Source of the DNA: Emticicia sp. BO119
Lineage (GTDB): Bacteria > Bacteroidota > Bacteroidia > Cytophagales > Spirosomataceae
DNA length: 64,000 nucleotides
NCBI RefSeq assembly: GCF_013912375.1
Contig: NZ_JACETV010000001.1
Coordinates: 124,001 to 188,000 of the forward strand
Direction: 5' to 3'
In this document: positions 42,160 through 50,878 of the stretch, piece after piece
Numbering within the stretch: position 1 is the first letter of the stretch
Layout of the letters: every line of letters starts with the position of its first letter
Notes under the pieces: model-generated
Database searches by the model: none
Told to the model about the DNA's origin: nothing
The model's input: only the letters and a program-made list of their open reading frames with translations
Program-made: the position numbers and the translations under genes

Positions 42160-43023
42160 ATGAAAAAGGTACTCCTGACAACCGACTTCTCAAAGGCATC
42201 TGAAAATGCCATACAATATTCAATCAAATTATTGGGCGATACCCCATGCGAGTTTACACTCATGCATGCGTATGATACTTTCCCGGCAGGTGGGTCACCC
42301 GAAATAGCCTACGCTCTTATTGATGAAATGTTTAAAGTTGCTAAAAAAGAGATAGCAGAATATCTCATCGTAATAAAGAAACTGGATACCAGGCAAATCC
42401 ATACTTTCAAGGTCGAACTGGTTTCGGGTTCCCCTGCAAGTGCTATACAGATTCTTAATCAAAGTCATGATTATGATTTTGTAGTAGTTGGTGCCACAGG
42501 CAGGGGGAGTGACATCCTGTTTGGAAGTACCGCCACTGACGTAGTAAGAAATGTTGATGCTAATTCACTTATAGTTCCCGTAAAAGCTGAGGCTACACCT
42601 GTAAAGAATATTGTATTGGCAGTAGATTATCAACCCATTAATTCTTTCAAAGAGTTTGATGGGCTAAAGCAGCTCTTATTGCAAAAAAATGCGACTCTTA
42701 CTTTACTGACAGTCATTAAAGACGGGAAATCCCAAACCGAATTAGATGGTTTAATGAAATTTGAATACCACGATTATTTCAAAGGTATCAATATCGTCGA
42801 TTATCAGATTCATGCAGAAAATGTAGAAGAAGGAATTGTGGATTTTTTAAGCACGCATGAAGCTGATATGTTGGTAATGCTTACTCGCCACCATTCGTTT
42901 TTCGATGTATTGTTTAATCGCTCACTTACACGCACGTTTGCCTTCAATGCTACTATTCCTTTACTAAGTATTTATGATGAGGCAAATATTGAAGTACCTG
43001 AGCACGAAGTAGTTACTTTTTAA
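42160..43023 (+). CDS. tandem universal stress protein (UspA family)
   Basis: Two Usp domains in 287 residues, with start chosen at 42160 (MKKVLLTTDFSKASENAIQYS); the frame opens 8 codons earlier. The first domain has the nucleotide-loop motif VVVGATGRGSDILFGSTATDVVRN (G-x2-G-x9-G-S/T type), so it may bind ATP; the second is degenerate (NIVLAVDYQPI, MLVMLTRHHSFFDVLFNRSLTRTFAF). It resembles the protein at 36058 in layout and in the HHSFF/HHTFF segment, so the two are paralogues. It lies just upstream of the ccoNOQP genes and is followed by a coiled-coil protein gene. Confidence 0.9.
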   Translation: MKKVLLTTDFSKASENAIQYSIKLLGDTPCEFTLMHAYDTFPAGGSPEIAYALIDEMFKVAKKEIAEYLIVIKKLDTRQIHTFKVELVSGSPASAIQILNQSHDYDFVVVGATGRGSDILFGSTATDVVRNVDANSLIVPVKAEATPVKNIVLAVDYQPINSFKEFDGLKQLLLQKNATLTLLTVIKDGKSQTELDGLMKFEYHDYFKGINIVDYQIHAENVEEGIVDFLSTHEADMLVMLTRHHSFFDVLFNRSLTRTFAFNATIPLLSIYDEANIEVPEHEVVTF

Positions 43024-43052
43024 CTGATTTTGTCAATCTAAAATTATAAGCA

Positions 43053-43445
43053 ATGAACAAGTTTTCACAATTGAACCGTACACATTTTCAGTATAGGATA
43101 TGGCGAAATGAATTAGAGTTGATGCAGCAGGAAACTGATTTCTTTTTGAGTGTAATAGAGGAGATAGCCAGCCTGGAAGATAACGCCGCAAAAACTGAGC
43201 AAAACTGGTTTATCAATCAGTTTCATCATTTCCAGAGATTAATCAAGCAATTAAAAGGCGAATTAAGCAGCGTAGAGAAAGGCCTGGCAGAGGGTGTGCT
43301 ACATGATAGAATCTTAGACAAAGAGCAAAGGCTGGACCATCAGTATCTGAAAGAAGAGATGGATTATTTTGAGCAGGACTATCGATCTGTCAAGACGAAA
43401 TTCAGAACATTTATCGCTAATTCAGAAACTATCGGAATTGATTAA
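43053..43445 (+). CDS. small helical protein of unknown function
   Basis: 130 residues, nearly all helical with heptad-like patterns (FFLSVIEEIASLE, FQRLIKQLKGELSSVEKGL, YLKEEMDYFEQDYRSVKTKF), without signal peptide or membrane helix. Scattered His (THFQYRI, FHHFQRL, LDHQYL) recall four-helix bundles, but no complete hemerythrin or ferritin motif is visible. It follows the Usp gene by 29 bases and precedes ccoNO. Function unknown. Confidence 0.7.
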   Translation: MNKFSQLNRTHFQYRIWRNELELMQQETDFFLSVIEEIASLEDNAAKTEQNWFINQFHHFQRLIKQLKGELSSVEKGLAEGVLHDRILDKEQRLDHQYLKEEMDYFEQDYRSVKTKFRTFIANSETIGID

Positions 43446-43469
43446 TAATAGCATTACGTCTGCCTGAGA

Positions 43470-43515
43470 AATTATGACGAATGTCATATTTCCAGCAAAC
43501 TATGCTCATGTTTTG
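43470..43515 (+). promoter_or_regulatory. Fnr/Crp-type operator upstream of ccoNO
   Basis: AATTATGAC, N4, GTCATATTT at 43470-43491; the core TATGAC-N4-GTCATA is a perfect palindrome, centre 43480.5. The best -7-like sequence is ATGTTTTG at 43508-43515, 27.5 bases from the centre. The ATG of ccoNO is at 43571. Confidence 0.7.
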
Positions 43516-43570
43516 CGCAATTGACCGACAGTAATTTTACGCCATCAAAGTTTTTAAAACTCATTTTCTT

Positions 43571-45712
43571 ATGCAGTATATTACGCAGCCTGAATCAGTC
43601 GGGACATTAGAACGATTTGAATACGATAATAAAATCGTCAAAGCCTTTCTGATTGTAACAGTCATTTTTGGTTTAGTTGGTATGTTAGCCGGACTAACCC
43701 TCGCTGTCCAGCTTTTCTGGCCTGGAGCCAATTTTGAAAGCCCACATGTAACATTCGGGCGTTTAAGACCTTTACATACCAATGCCATTATTTTTGCTTT
43801 CGTGGGCAATGCCATGTTTGCAGGTATTTACTATTCCCTGCCGAGGCTCCTCAAAACTCCCATGTTTAATAAAACTCTCTCCTGGATTCACTTCTGGGGG
43901 TGGCAATTAATTATACTTGCTGCTGCAATTACCTTACCTTTAGGCATTACCACAAGTAAAGAATATGCCGAACTCGAATGGCCTATCGATATTGCCATTG
44001 CGTTGGTTTGGGTAGTATTTGCCATTAATATGTTTGGAACAATTATTAAACGCCGTGAACGCCATATGTATGTGGCAATCTGGTTTTATATCGGTACGGT
44101 GGTTACAGTAGCTTTGCTACATATTGTTAACTCTTTTGAATTACCCGTTTCCTTAACAAAAAGCTACTCCCTCTATGCAGGTGTGCAGGATGCTCTGGTG
44201 CAATGGTGGTATGGGCACAATGCCGTGGCCTTCTTTCTAACTACTCCTTATCTGGGGCTGATGTATTACTTTTTGCCAAAAGCAGCTAATCGACCCGTAT
44301 ATTCATATAAGTTATCAATTATACACTTCTGGTCGCTCATATTCATTTATATCTGGGCTGGGCCACACCATTTGCTTTACAGCTCATTACCCGACTGGGC
44401 GCAAAGTTTAGGTACAGTATTCTCTATTATGTTAATTGCACCCTCATGGGGAGGCATGCTGAATGGCCTTTTAACTTTGCGTGGTGCCTGGGACAAAGTA
44501 CGCGAAGACCCGGTGCTGAAATTCTTCGTAGTAGCTGTAACTGCTTACGGTATGGCAACCTTTGAAGGCCCGATGCTCTCTTTGAAAAACGTTAATGCCA
44601 TCTCACATTTTACAGACTGGACAATCGCTCACGTACACGTAGGGGCTTTAGGCTGGAACGGATTCATGATATTTGGTATCTTATACTACCTGATACCACG
44701 TATGTATCAGACCAGACTTTACTCTAAAGGTCTCACAAATACGCACTTCTGGTTGGGTACATTAGGGATTATCTTCTATGCTTTGCCAATGTACTGGGCT
44801 GGTTTTACGCAAAGTTTAATGTGGAAAGAGTTTACACAAGATGGTTTTCTGGCTTATCCGAACTTCCTTGAAACAGTTACGCAGATCGTACCTTTGTATA
44901 TGCTAAGAGCAGTGGGGGGTACAATGTACCTGATAGGCACCTTAATCATGATATATAACCTTATTAAAACGGCTAATCAGGGTTCATTTGTTCCTGCAGA
45001 GTATGCCGAAGCACCTGCACTTGAAAAACACGTAAAAGTAACAGGTGGAACATGGCACTCGGTTCTAGAACGTAAGCCTGTGATTTTTACAGGTTTGGCA
45101 CTCATAGCCGTGGTGATAGGCGGTGTAATAGAATTTGTACCTACTGCACTCATTGAATCTAATATTCCGACGATTGATGCTGTAAAACCTTACACCCCTC
45201 TTGAGCTGACCGGTCGTGATTTATATATAAAAGAGGGATGTGTAGGTTGCCACTCACAGATGATCCGTCCGTTCCGTTCTGAAACTGAACGTTATGGCGA
45301 ATACTCAAAAGCCGGAGAATTTGTCTATGACCACCCGTTTTTATGGGGTTCAAAACGAACAGGGCCTGATTTGCATCGGGTAGGTAAGAAGTATCCTGAT
45401 AGCTGGCATTACAACCACATGATGGATCCTACTACCATGTCTCCTGGCTCAATTATGCCTCCTTATCCCTGGTTATTAGAAAATAATTACGATAAAGAGT
45501 TACTCCCGGCCAAAATTAAAGCGATGCGTACATTGGGTGTACCATATCCTGAAGGCTACGAAGACATAGCAGTAGCAGAGGCAGAAAAACAGGCTCAGGA
45601 GATTACCAGAAGTCTGGCAGATGCAAAAATCAAGACAAGTAGCGATAAAGAAATCATAGCCTTGATTGCTTACTTGCAACGATTAGGAACTGATATTAAA
45701 ACTACAAAGTAG
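43571..45712 (+). CDS. ccoN: cbb3-type cytochrome c oxidase, fused subunits I and II (CcoNO)
   Basis: Catalytic core of the high-affinity terminal oxidase, 713 residues. The CcoN part (about 1-480) has 12 or more helices and the metal ligands: HTNAIIFAF (low-spin heme), YGHNAVAFFL and GPHHLLYSS (copper B), HVHVGALGW (hemes). The CcoO part (about 510-710) has the heme c site CVGCH followed by SQMIRPFRSETERYGEYS, typical of CcoO. In proteobacteria these are two proteins; here one reading frame encodes both, as in many Bacteroidota. It reduces oxygen to water at very low oxygen. The stop codon lies in a hairpin before ccoQ. Confidence 0.95.
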   Translation: MQYITQPESVGTLERFEYDNKIVKAFLIVTVIFGLVGMLAGLTLAVQLFWPGANFESPHVTFGRLRPLHTNAIIFAFVGNAMFAGIYYSLPRLLKTPMFNKTLSWIHFWGWQLIILAAAITLPLGITTSKEYAELEWPIDIAIALVWVVFAINMFGTIIKRRERHMYVAIWFYIGTVVTVALLHIVNSFELPVSLTKSYSLYAGVQDALVQWWYGHNAVAFFLTTPYLGLMYYFLPKAANRPVYSYKLSIIHFWSLIFIYIWAGPHHLLYSSLPDWAQSLGTVFSIMLIAPSWGGMLNGLLTLRGAWDKVREDPVLKFFVVAVTAYGMATFEGPMLSLKNVNAISHFTDWTIAHVHVGALGWNGFMIFGILYYLIPRMYQTRLYSKGLTNTHFWLGTLGIIFYALPMYWAGFTQSLMWKEFTQDGFLAYPNFLETVTQIVPLYMLRAVGGTMYLIGTLIMIYNLIKTANQGSFVPAEYAEAPALEKHVKVTGGTWHSVLERKPVIFTGLALIAVVIGGVIEFVPTALIESNIPTIDAVKPYTPLELTGRDLYIKEGCVGCHSQMIRPFRSETERYGEYSKAGEFVYDHPFLWGSKRTGPDLHRVGKKYPDSWHYNHMMDPTTMSPGSIMPPYPWLLENNYDKELLPAKIKAMRTLGVPYPEGYEDIAVAEAEKQAQEITRSLADAKIKTSSDKEIIALIAYLQRLGTDIKTTK

Positions 45713-45731
45713 GCCTGTAAAGGCCTACTTT
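45706..45731 (+). promoter_or_regulatory. intra-operon hairpin with GTAA loop across the ccoNO stop codon
   Basis: AAAGTAGGCCT (45706-45716) pairs perfectly with AGGCCTACTTT (45721-45731) around the tetraloop GTAA, a GNRA-type loop. The TAG stop of ccoNO (45710-45712) is in the left arm. Only TCAATAAAA follows, so it is a poor terminator and more likely an mRNA-processing or stability element that sets the level of ccoNO against ccoQP. Confidence 0.65.
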
Positions 45732-45748
45732 CAATAAAACTTACAACC

Positions 45749-45907
45749 ATGTTTAAACACTATTTCGAGCAAATGGACGGGGTAAGTATTTACCCGATTT
45801 TCTCACTCCTGGTTTTCTTTTTCTTCTTTTTAGGTTTGGGTTGGCATGTGTTCAGATTTGATAAAAAGAAACAACAACATATTGAGAACTTGCCATTAGA
45901 TGAGTAG
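45749..45907 (+). CDS. ccoQ: CcoQ-like small subunit of cbb3 oxidase
   Basis: 52 residues: a short N-terminus (MFKHYFEQMDGVSIYP), one helix (IFSLLVFFFFFLGLGWHVF) and a charged tail (DKKKQQHIENLPLDE). Size, single helix and place between ccoNO and ccoP identify it as CcoQ, which stabilises the oxidase complex. Sequence similarity in this family is low, so the call rests mainly on context. Confidence 0.8.
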   Translation: MFKHYFEQMDGVSIYPIFSLLVFFFFFLGLGWHVFRFDKKKQQHIENLPLDE

Positions 45908-45961
45908 AATCTTAGGGTCTGATAGAACGCTTTCAAGAAATTTTTAAAAACTTATTCATTT

Positions 45962-46774
45962 ATGGGAACATTTATCAAATCAGGCGATGAACTCATTCAG
46001 CTACTGATACTTATTATATTGATTTTAACAGCTATCATACTGCTATTTGTGGTGCTGAATATGTACAATGTCATTCATAAAATTATAGCTGAAAAAGAGG
46101 GTAGAACGGTAGAGGGTTTCAGCTTTAAAAAATGGTGGCAGAAAGAGGCCGGAACAACAATTCCGGTTGAGAAAGAGGAAACTATCTTGATGAACCATAA
46201 TTATGATGGTATTCAGGAATTAGACAACCACTTACCACCCTGGTGGGTAAAAATGTTTTACGCAACTATTGTGTTTTCAGTCATTTATCTGGGTTTATAC
46301 CATGTATGGAATATTACCCCTTTGCAGGAAGAAGAATACCAGATAGCAATGGAAGAGGGTAAAAAAGAAGTAGAATTGTATCAGTCAAAAATGGCTAATA
46401 CTATTGATGAAAAAACAGTGAAACTATTAGTGGACGACAATAAGACGCTGAGTAACGGGAAAGATATTTTTGTAGGTAAATGTGCTGCGTGTCACGGGCA
46501 AGCCGGAGAAGGCGGAGTAGGGCCTAACCTGACAGATGAGTACTGGCTTCATGGTGGAAGTATTAATGATATTTTCAAAACTGTGAAGTATGGTGTACCT
46601 GAAAAGGGCATGATTGCCTGGCAGGCAACACTGAAACCTAATGAAATTCAAAGTGTAAGCAATTATATTTTGTCAATCCAGGGGTCAAACCCTGCTAATG
46701 CCAAAGCTCCGCAAGGAGAAAAATCTACAGTAAGTGCAGACTCAACTGCTATCAAGCCTGTAGCAAAATTATAA
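45962..46774 (+). CDS. ccoP: cbb3 oxidase subunit CcoP with a single heme-c motif
   Basis: 270 residues. An N-terminal helix (about 12-35), a basic loop, a second helix (about 95-116, WWVKMFYATIVFSVIYLGLYHVW) of the CcoP N-terminal domain type (HNYDGIQELDNHLPPWW), then a cytochrome c domain with CAACH at 174-178 and a possible Met ligand in PEKGMIAWQ. Proteobacterial CcoP carries two CxxCH motifs; only one is present here and the protein is correspondingly short. It passes electrons from soluble cytochrome c or the bc complex to CcoO. Confidence 0.93.
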   Translation: MGTFIKSGDELIQLLILIILILTAIILLFVVLNMYNVIHKIIAEKEGRTVEGFSFKKWWQKEAGTTIPVEKEETILMNHNYDGIQELDNHLPPWWVKMFYATIVFSVIYLGLYHVWNITPLQEEEYQIAMEEGKKEVELYQSKMANTIDEKTVKLLVDDNKTLSNGKDIFVGKCAACHGQAGEGGVGPNLTDEYWLHGGSINDIFKTVKYGVPEKGMIAWQATLKPNEIQSVSNYILSIQGSNPANAKAPQGEKSTVSADSTAIKPVAKL

Positions 46775-46843
46775 AACCATCTCGTTGACTGCTGATCAGA
46801 GGCAAGTCAGATAGAAATAAGAAGAACCTAAAAGCAGAGCCAA

Positions 46844-48259
46844 GTGAGTAATTTAGATTTTATAGATGAAGCCTATCGTGACAGTATAGCCACGGTAGAC
46901 AGTGAAGGAAAGAGGATATGGGTGTACCCGAAAAAACCAGGTGGGCGCTATCATAATTATCGTATCATTGCTACCATCATTTTTTTAGGGTTATTCTTTT
47001 TAGGACCATTCATTAAAATTAACGGACACCCGCTCTTAATGATAAATATATTCGAACGAAAGTTCGTTTTATTTGGTCAGCTATTTTTACCACAAGACTC
47101 TGTTATTTTTAGTTTAGGGCTTATTACGTTCTTTATTTTCATTACGCTGTTTACAGTGGTGTATGGACGGTTCTGGTGTGGCTGGGCTTGTCCGCAAACA
47201 GTATTTATGGAAATGGTTTTCCGTAAGATTGAATACTGGATTGAAGGAGACCGCAAACAACAGATAGCACTCAATAATGCTCCCTGGACAGCCCGGAAAA
47301 TAGTAAAGAAAGGGGGTAAAAGGTTGGTGTTTCTTCTTATTTCTATTCTGATTGCCCATACTACTATGGCTTATCTCATAGGTATTGAGGCAACGAAAAA
47401 AATCATTACCCATTCACCTGCCGAACACCTGCCAGGCTTTATCGGATTAGTAGCTTTTACAGGTATTTTCTATTATGTTTTTACTGTGCTTCGTGAGCAG
47501 GTATGTACTTCTATCTGCCCGTATGGCCGCTTACAAGGTGTATTGATGGGCCGTAATACCATTAATATCATTTATGACTGGGTAAGGGGCGAACCACGAG
47601 GCAAAATAAATAAGCATGAACCCGCAGTCATTTCGGCACCCAAAGGAGATTGTATAGATTGTAAATTATGTGTACAGGTATGCCCCACAGGAATTGATAT
47701 ACGCAATGGCTCACAACTCGAATGCACCAATTGTACCGCCTGTATTGACGCCTGTGACGATGTTATGATTAAAATCAACAAGCCAACTGGTCTGATAAAA
47801 TTTGGTTCTGTAGAAAGCATAGAGAAACGTGTGCCGTTTAAACTTTCGCCAAGAGCCTATGCTTATTCTGTGGTTTTATTATTATTAATAGGCGTTGAGG
47901 CATTTTTATTGTTGAGCCGTTCTGCCATAGAAACAACTGTTATGCGTGTGCCAGGACAAATGTATCAGGAGCAGCCCAATAATCAGATCAGTAACCTGTA
48001 CAATGCCCAGATTGTAAACAAAAGCAATCAGGATATGGAGGTGTCTCTGAAAGTAGCTGATAATCACGGCATTATCCGCTTGATTGATGGAAAAAAGAAA
48101 ATAAAAGTTTTGAAAGGAGGAAAAGCTGATGTAGTATTTTTTCTGGAAATGGATAAAGCCGCCATTAAAAAAATAAAAACAAACCTCAAAATTGAAGTGT
48201 GGCAAGGTGAAGATAAACTGGAGACAATTAAGACAACCTTTTTAGGATTTAGGGAATGA
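46844..48259 (+). CDS. ccoG: CcoG/FixG-type polyferredoxin, cbb3 oxidase accessory protein
   Basis: Integral membrane ferredoxin of 471 residues (GTG start). Four or five helices bring Cys motifs FWCGWACPQTVF and CTSICPYGR into the N-terminal half; two [4Fe-4S] motifs follow (CIDCKLCVQVCP and CTNCTACIDACD) and a periplasmic Ig-like domain closes the C-terminus. CcoG is reported to act as a copper reductase for oxidase assembly. Order ccoP-ccoG-fixH is conserved in many bacteria. Confidence 0.94.
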   Translation: MSNLDFIDEAYRDSIATVDSEGKRIWVYPKKPGGRYHNYRIIATIIFLGLFFLGPFIKINGHPLLMINIFERKFVLFGQLFLPQDSVIFSLGLITFFIFITLFTVVYGRFWCGWACPQTVFMEMVFRKIEYWIEGDRKQQIALNNAPWTARKIVKKGGKRLVFLLISILIAHTTMAYLIGIEATKKIITHSPAEHLPGFIGLVAFTGIFYYVFTVLREQVCTSICPYGRLQGVLMGRNTINIIYDWVRGEPRGKINKHEPAVISAPKGDCIDCKLCVQVCPTGIDIRNGSQLECTNCTACIDACDDVMIKINKPTGLIKFGSVESIEKRVPFKLSPRAYAYSVVLLLLIGVEAFLLLSRSAIETTVMRVPGQMYQEQPNNQISNLYNAQIVNKSNQDMEVSLKVADNHGIIRLIDGKKKIKVLKGGKADVVFFLEMDKAAIKKIKTNLKIEVWQGEDKLETIKTTFLGFRE

Positions 48260-48403
48260 TTTTTTTACTGTGATTTAGCTGATTGCAGTCATTTAAACTC
48301 ATTAATTTATTGTGGCCTGAATCAGACGGTTCCAATCAGAAGAATGTTCATTTAAAGCATTTAATCAGTTAAATTACAGTTCAAGACATAAATATTTAAG
48401 AAC

Positions 48404-48841
48404 ATGAACTTCGGGCATAAAATCGGGATATTTTACGGGCTGTTTGTCATCTTTATGATTACACTCGTAACACTCTGCGTGAAACAAAAGGATATTTCTT
48501 TAGTTAGCAACGATTATTACAAAAAAGAAATAGCCTATCAGGCAGAAATTGAAAAGCAACAAAATGCAGCGCAATTAATTCAATCTGTAATAGTAACCTA
48601 TGCGGGCGAAAAACAACAAATAAGTGTGGTTTTCCCGGAAGACCAGAAGGACGCAAGAGGTAAGGTACAATTTTATCGGCCTTCTGATGCTAAAAAAGAT
48701 TTTACCATAGAGCTGGTCTTACAGCAAAACAGGACCCAGGAGATACCTGTAAACCAACTGACTAAAGGCTTATGGGTAATAAAAATTGAATGGGAAAATG
48801 CCGGAAAGGCTTATTTGAAAGAAGAAAAAATCGTGCTTTAA
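48404..48841 (+). CDS. fixH: FixH family protein
   Basis: 145 residues: one N-terminal helix (IGIFYGLFVIFMITLVTLCV) followed by the family segment SLVSNDYYKKEIAYQAEIEKQQNA and a periplasmic beta domain of about 80 residues. FixH (CcoH) is required for assembly of active cbb3 oxidase. It is placed between ccoG and the DsbD-like gene and its stop is one base before the next start. Confidence 0.9.
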   Translation: MNFGHKIGIFYGLFVIFMITLVTLCVKQKDISLVSNDYYKKEIAYQAEIEKQQNAAQLIQSVIVTYAGEKQQISVVFPEDQKDARGKVQFYRPSDAKKDFTIELVLQQNRTQEIPVNQLTKGLWVIKIEWENAGKAYLKEEKIVL

Positions 48842-48842
48842 G

Positions 48843-49538
48843 ATGTTATACTCAGCTTTTATGATAGGTTTGGCGGGTAGTTTGCACTGCATGGGTATGT
48901 GCGGGCCTGTTTCTATGCTCCTGCCGGCTGATAAAAGCAAAAGAGGGAGATATATTTTGGGCCGGATAATCTATAATCTTGGCCGGATTTTTACTTATAG
49001 TTTGTTAGGGCTTTTGATTGGGTTAGTAGGAGAGCAGATTGCCCTGTTTACTTCTCAGAAAGTGCTTTTTATTATTGTTGGAAGTTTAATATTACTGGCT
49101 TTCATTTTACCTGCCCGATGGCGACAATCGTTAGATGTATTGCCTTATACAAGCCGATTCACCAGTTTCATTAAATCGGCATTATCTGTTTTCTACAAAA
49201 AACATACGCTATTCGCGCAACTCGTTTTTGGCGTGCTGAATGGCCTTTTACCTTGTGGATTAGTTTATGCCGCATTAAGTGGCGCTTTTCTGATGAGTGA
49301 GGCATGGGAAAGTGCCTTATTCATGGCTTTATTCGGTTTGGGCACATTACCGATGATGTTAGGCTTTGCTTTTTTAGGCAATAGTATCCGCAAACTGATT
49401 AGATTTCAACCGAAAGTTGTTTATACCTTCTCTTATATTATTTTAGCTTTCTGGCTTATCTTTAAAGGGATTAATTTACCAGCCAATCAATTTTCTGAAC
49501 GTGATGTCAATGGTATAACAGTTTGTCACGGAAAGTGA
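48843..49538 (+). CDS. DsbD/TauE-like six-helix membrane protein of the cco cluster
   Basis: 231 residues with six membrane helices. The start MLYSAFMIGLAGSLHCMGMCGPVSML has the HCxGMCGP motif of the DsbD_2/UreH-like transmembrane family, and GVLNGLLPCGLVYAAL is the matching second half. Members next to ccoGHIS genes are thought to handle copper or reductant for oxidase biogenesis. The start codon is one base from fixH, so it is translationally coupled. Annotated in some genomes as a sulfite exporter, for which there is no support here. Confidence 0.88.
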   Translation: MLYSAFMIGLAGSLHCMGMCGPVSMLLPADKSKRGRYILGRIIYNLGRIFTYSLLGLLIGLVGEQIALFTSQKVLFIIVGSLILLAFILPARWRQSLDVLPYTSRFTSFIKSALSVFYKKHTLFAQLVFGVLNGLLPCGLVYAALSGAFLMSEAWESALFMALFGLGTLPMMLGFAFLGNSIRKLIRFQPKVVYTFSYIILAFWLIFKGINLPANQFSERDVNGITVCHGK

Positions 49539-49556
49539 AACGAATTTCACACTTTT
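49535..49556 (+). terminator. weak terminator at the end of the cco cluster
   Basis: GTGAAA (49535-49540) and TTTCAC (49545-49550) form a 6-bp stem with a CGAA loop over the stop codon, followed by ACTTTTAG. Confidence 0.45.
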
Positions 49557-49786
49557 AGACTTAGGTTCAAACTTCTCCCGATAGTTATTTCGACATACTC
49601 CCAAACTTCCCACAGGATTATAGATTCAATTGCCTTCAGTTTTAGCCGGAGGTAAATTAAATTTTTTTGCCTATCCGGCAATAGCCAGAGGATTATCCCC
49701 TAATTCTAAATCAATACATATACGTCTATACAATTTAATGAATATTTTGATGCATGGTTTTAGAAGTCTTAATTCAGATTTCCCCT

Positions 49787-50671
49787 TTAAGGGTTAGGAG
49801 TACTACTGGTCAAATACTGCCTCTTATACTCTAAAGGTGTTACCCCCTTCACATGCTTAAAATGTCGGTAAAAATTAGATAGATTATTAAAGCCGCTTTC
49901 AAAGCAGACAATTTCAATACTTAACTTATTTTCAACTAAGGCTCTGCACGCATGGCTCACCCGTATTTCGGTTAGAAAATCATTATAGGTTTTGTGAGTC
50001 ATTAATTTAAAATATCGGCAGAAAGAAGTCGTGCTTAGATTCGCAATAGCTGCAATGTCTTCTAACCTGATGTCTTTGGCATAATTGGCTAAAGTATAAC
50101 TGCAAACATTATTCAGTCGTACGGTCTCCATTTCGTTTGATTGATAGAAGGCATTAACATCAGTAATCATCTCCATTTCATCAGATTCAGTCAGTACATC
50201 CAGAATAGACAGCAGGATAATCAAACGTTGTAGTGGGCTTGCTATAAGTGCCGAATGCATAAGGTTTTTTAATTGTTGGGCTGTTTCGCCTTTAATAATT
50301 AAACCCTTTTTTGCTTTTTCATACAATTTTCTGATAGCGTAGGATTCATTGAGATTCAGAAACTCATTACCTAAACAATCAGTACGGAATTGCATCACTA
50401 TGGCCTCAATTTGCAAGTCTGAATTTCCCTGAAAGTACTCTTGATTACAACGCCAGGTATGAGGTAAATTCTCACCCAAAAGCAATACTTCTCCTGAAGT
50501 AAAATTGCTTACATTATCCCCTATAAAGCGTACGCCTTCGCCTTTCAGAACATAGTGTAATTCTAATTCGGGATGATAATGCCATATTGTACCAAAATTC
50601 GGTTTAATATCATGTCTGATACTAAACGACTGCCCTGTACTGCCTGGTACTTTATGAAAATGCGGTTTCAT
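49787..50671 (-). CDS. AraC family transcription regulator with cupin sensor domain
   Basis: 294 residues: an N-terminal cupin-like ligand domain (about 20-110; WHYHPELELHYVLKGEG, GEVLLLGENLPHTW) and two AraC helix-turn-helix motifs (about 190-290; IRLEDIAAIANLSTTSFCRYFK, SIEIVCFESGFNNLSNFYRHFK, KGVTPLEYKRQ). AraC proteins of this layout sense a small molecule, often a sugar, and activate nearby genes. It is divergent from the symporter-aldolase pair, which is its probable target. Confidence 0.9.
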   Translation of the reverse strand: MKPHFHKVPGSTGQSFSIRHDIKPNFGTIWHYHPELELHYVLKGEGVRFIGDNVSNFTSGEVLLLGENLPHTWRCNQEYFQGNSDLQIEAIVMQFRTDCLGNEFLNLNESYAIRKLYEKAKKGLIIKGETAQQLKNLMHSALIASPLQRLIILLSILDVLTESDEMEMITDVNAFYQSNEMETVRLNNVCSYTLANYAKDIRLEDIAAIANLSTTSFCRYFKLMTHKTYNDFLTEIRVSHACRALVENKLSIEIVCFESGFNNLSNFYRHFKHVKGVTPLEYKRQYLTSSTPNP

Positions 50672-50745
50672 GAATGAAAAATATTTATGATAATATCGTA
50701 CAATGATTGGAAAATTGTCTATAAAAAGCTTGCATTTTTATCCTC

Positions 50746-50753
50746 TATCTTTG
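50746..50753 (+). promoter_or_regulatory. possible -7 box of the symporter-aldolase operon
   Basis: TATCTTTG matches TAnnTTTG and lies about 125 bases before the ATG at 50879. No TTG at the usual distance is found, which would fit dependence on the AraC-type activator. Confidence 0.45.
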
Positions 50754-50878
50754 TAAAGTTAAATAAAATGTTTGCCGGATTATAAAAAATACACATTCTA
50801 CCGAAAAGTAATGTATGTTTTTAGCATAATACTCCCCAACAGCTTATTTGTCCTATTGAATCTTTTGAAACCTGACAC

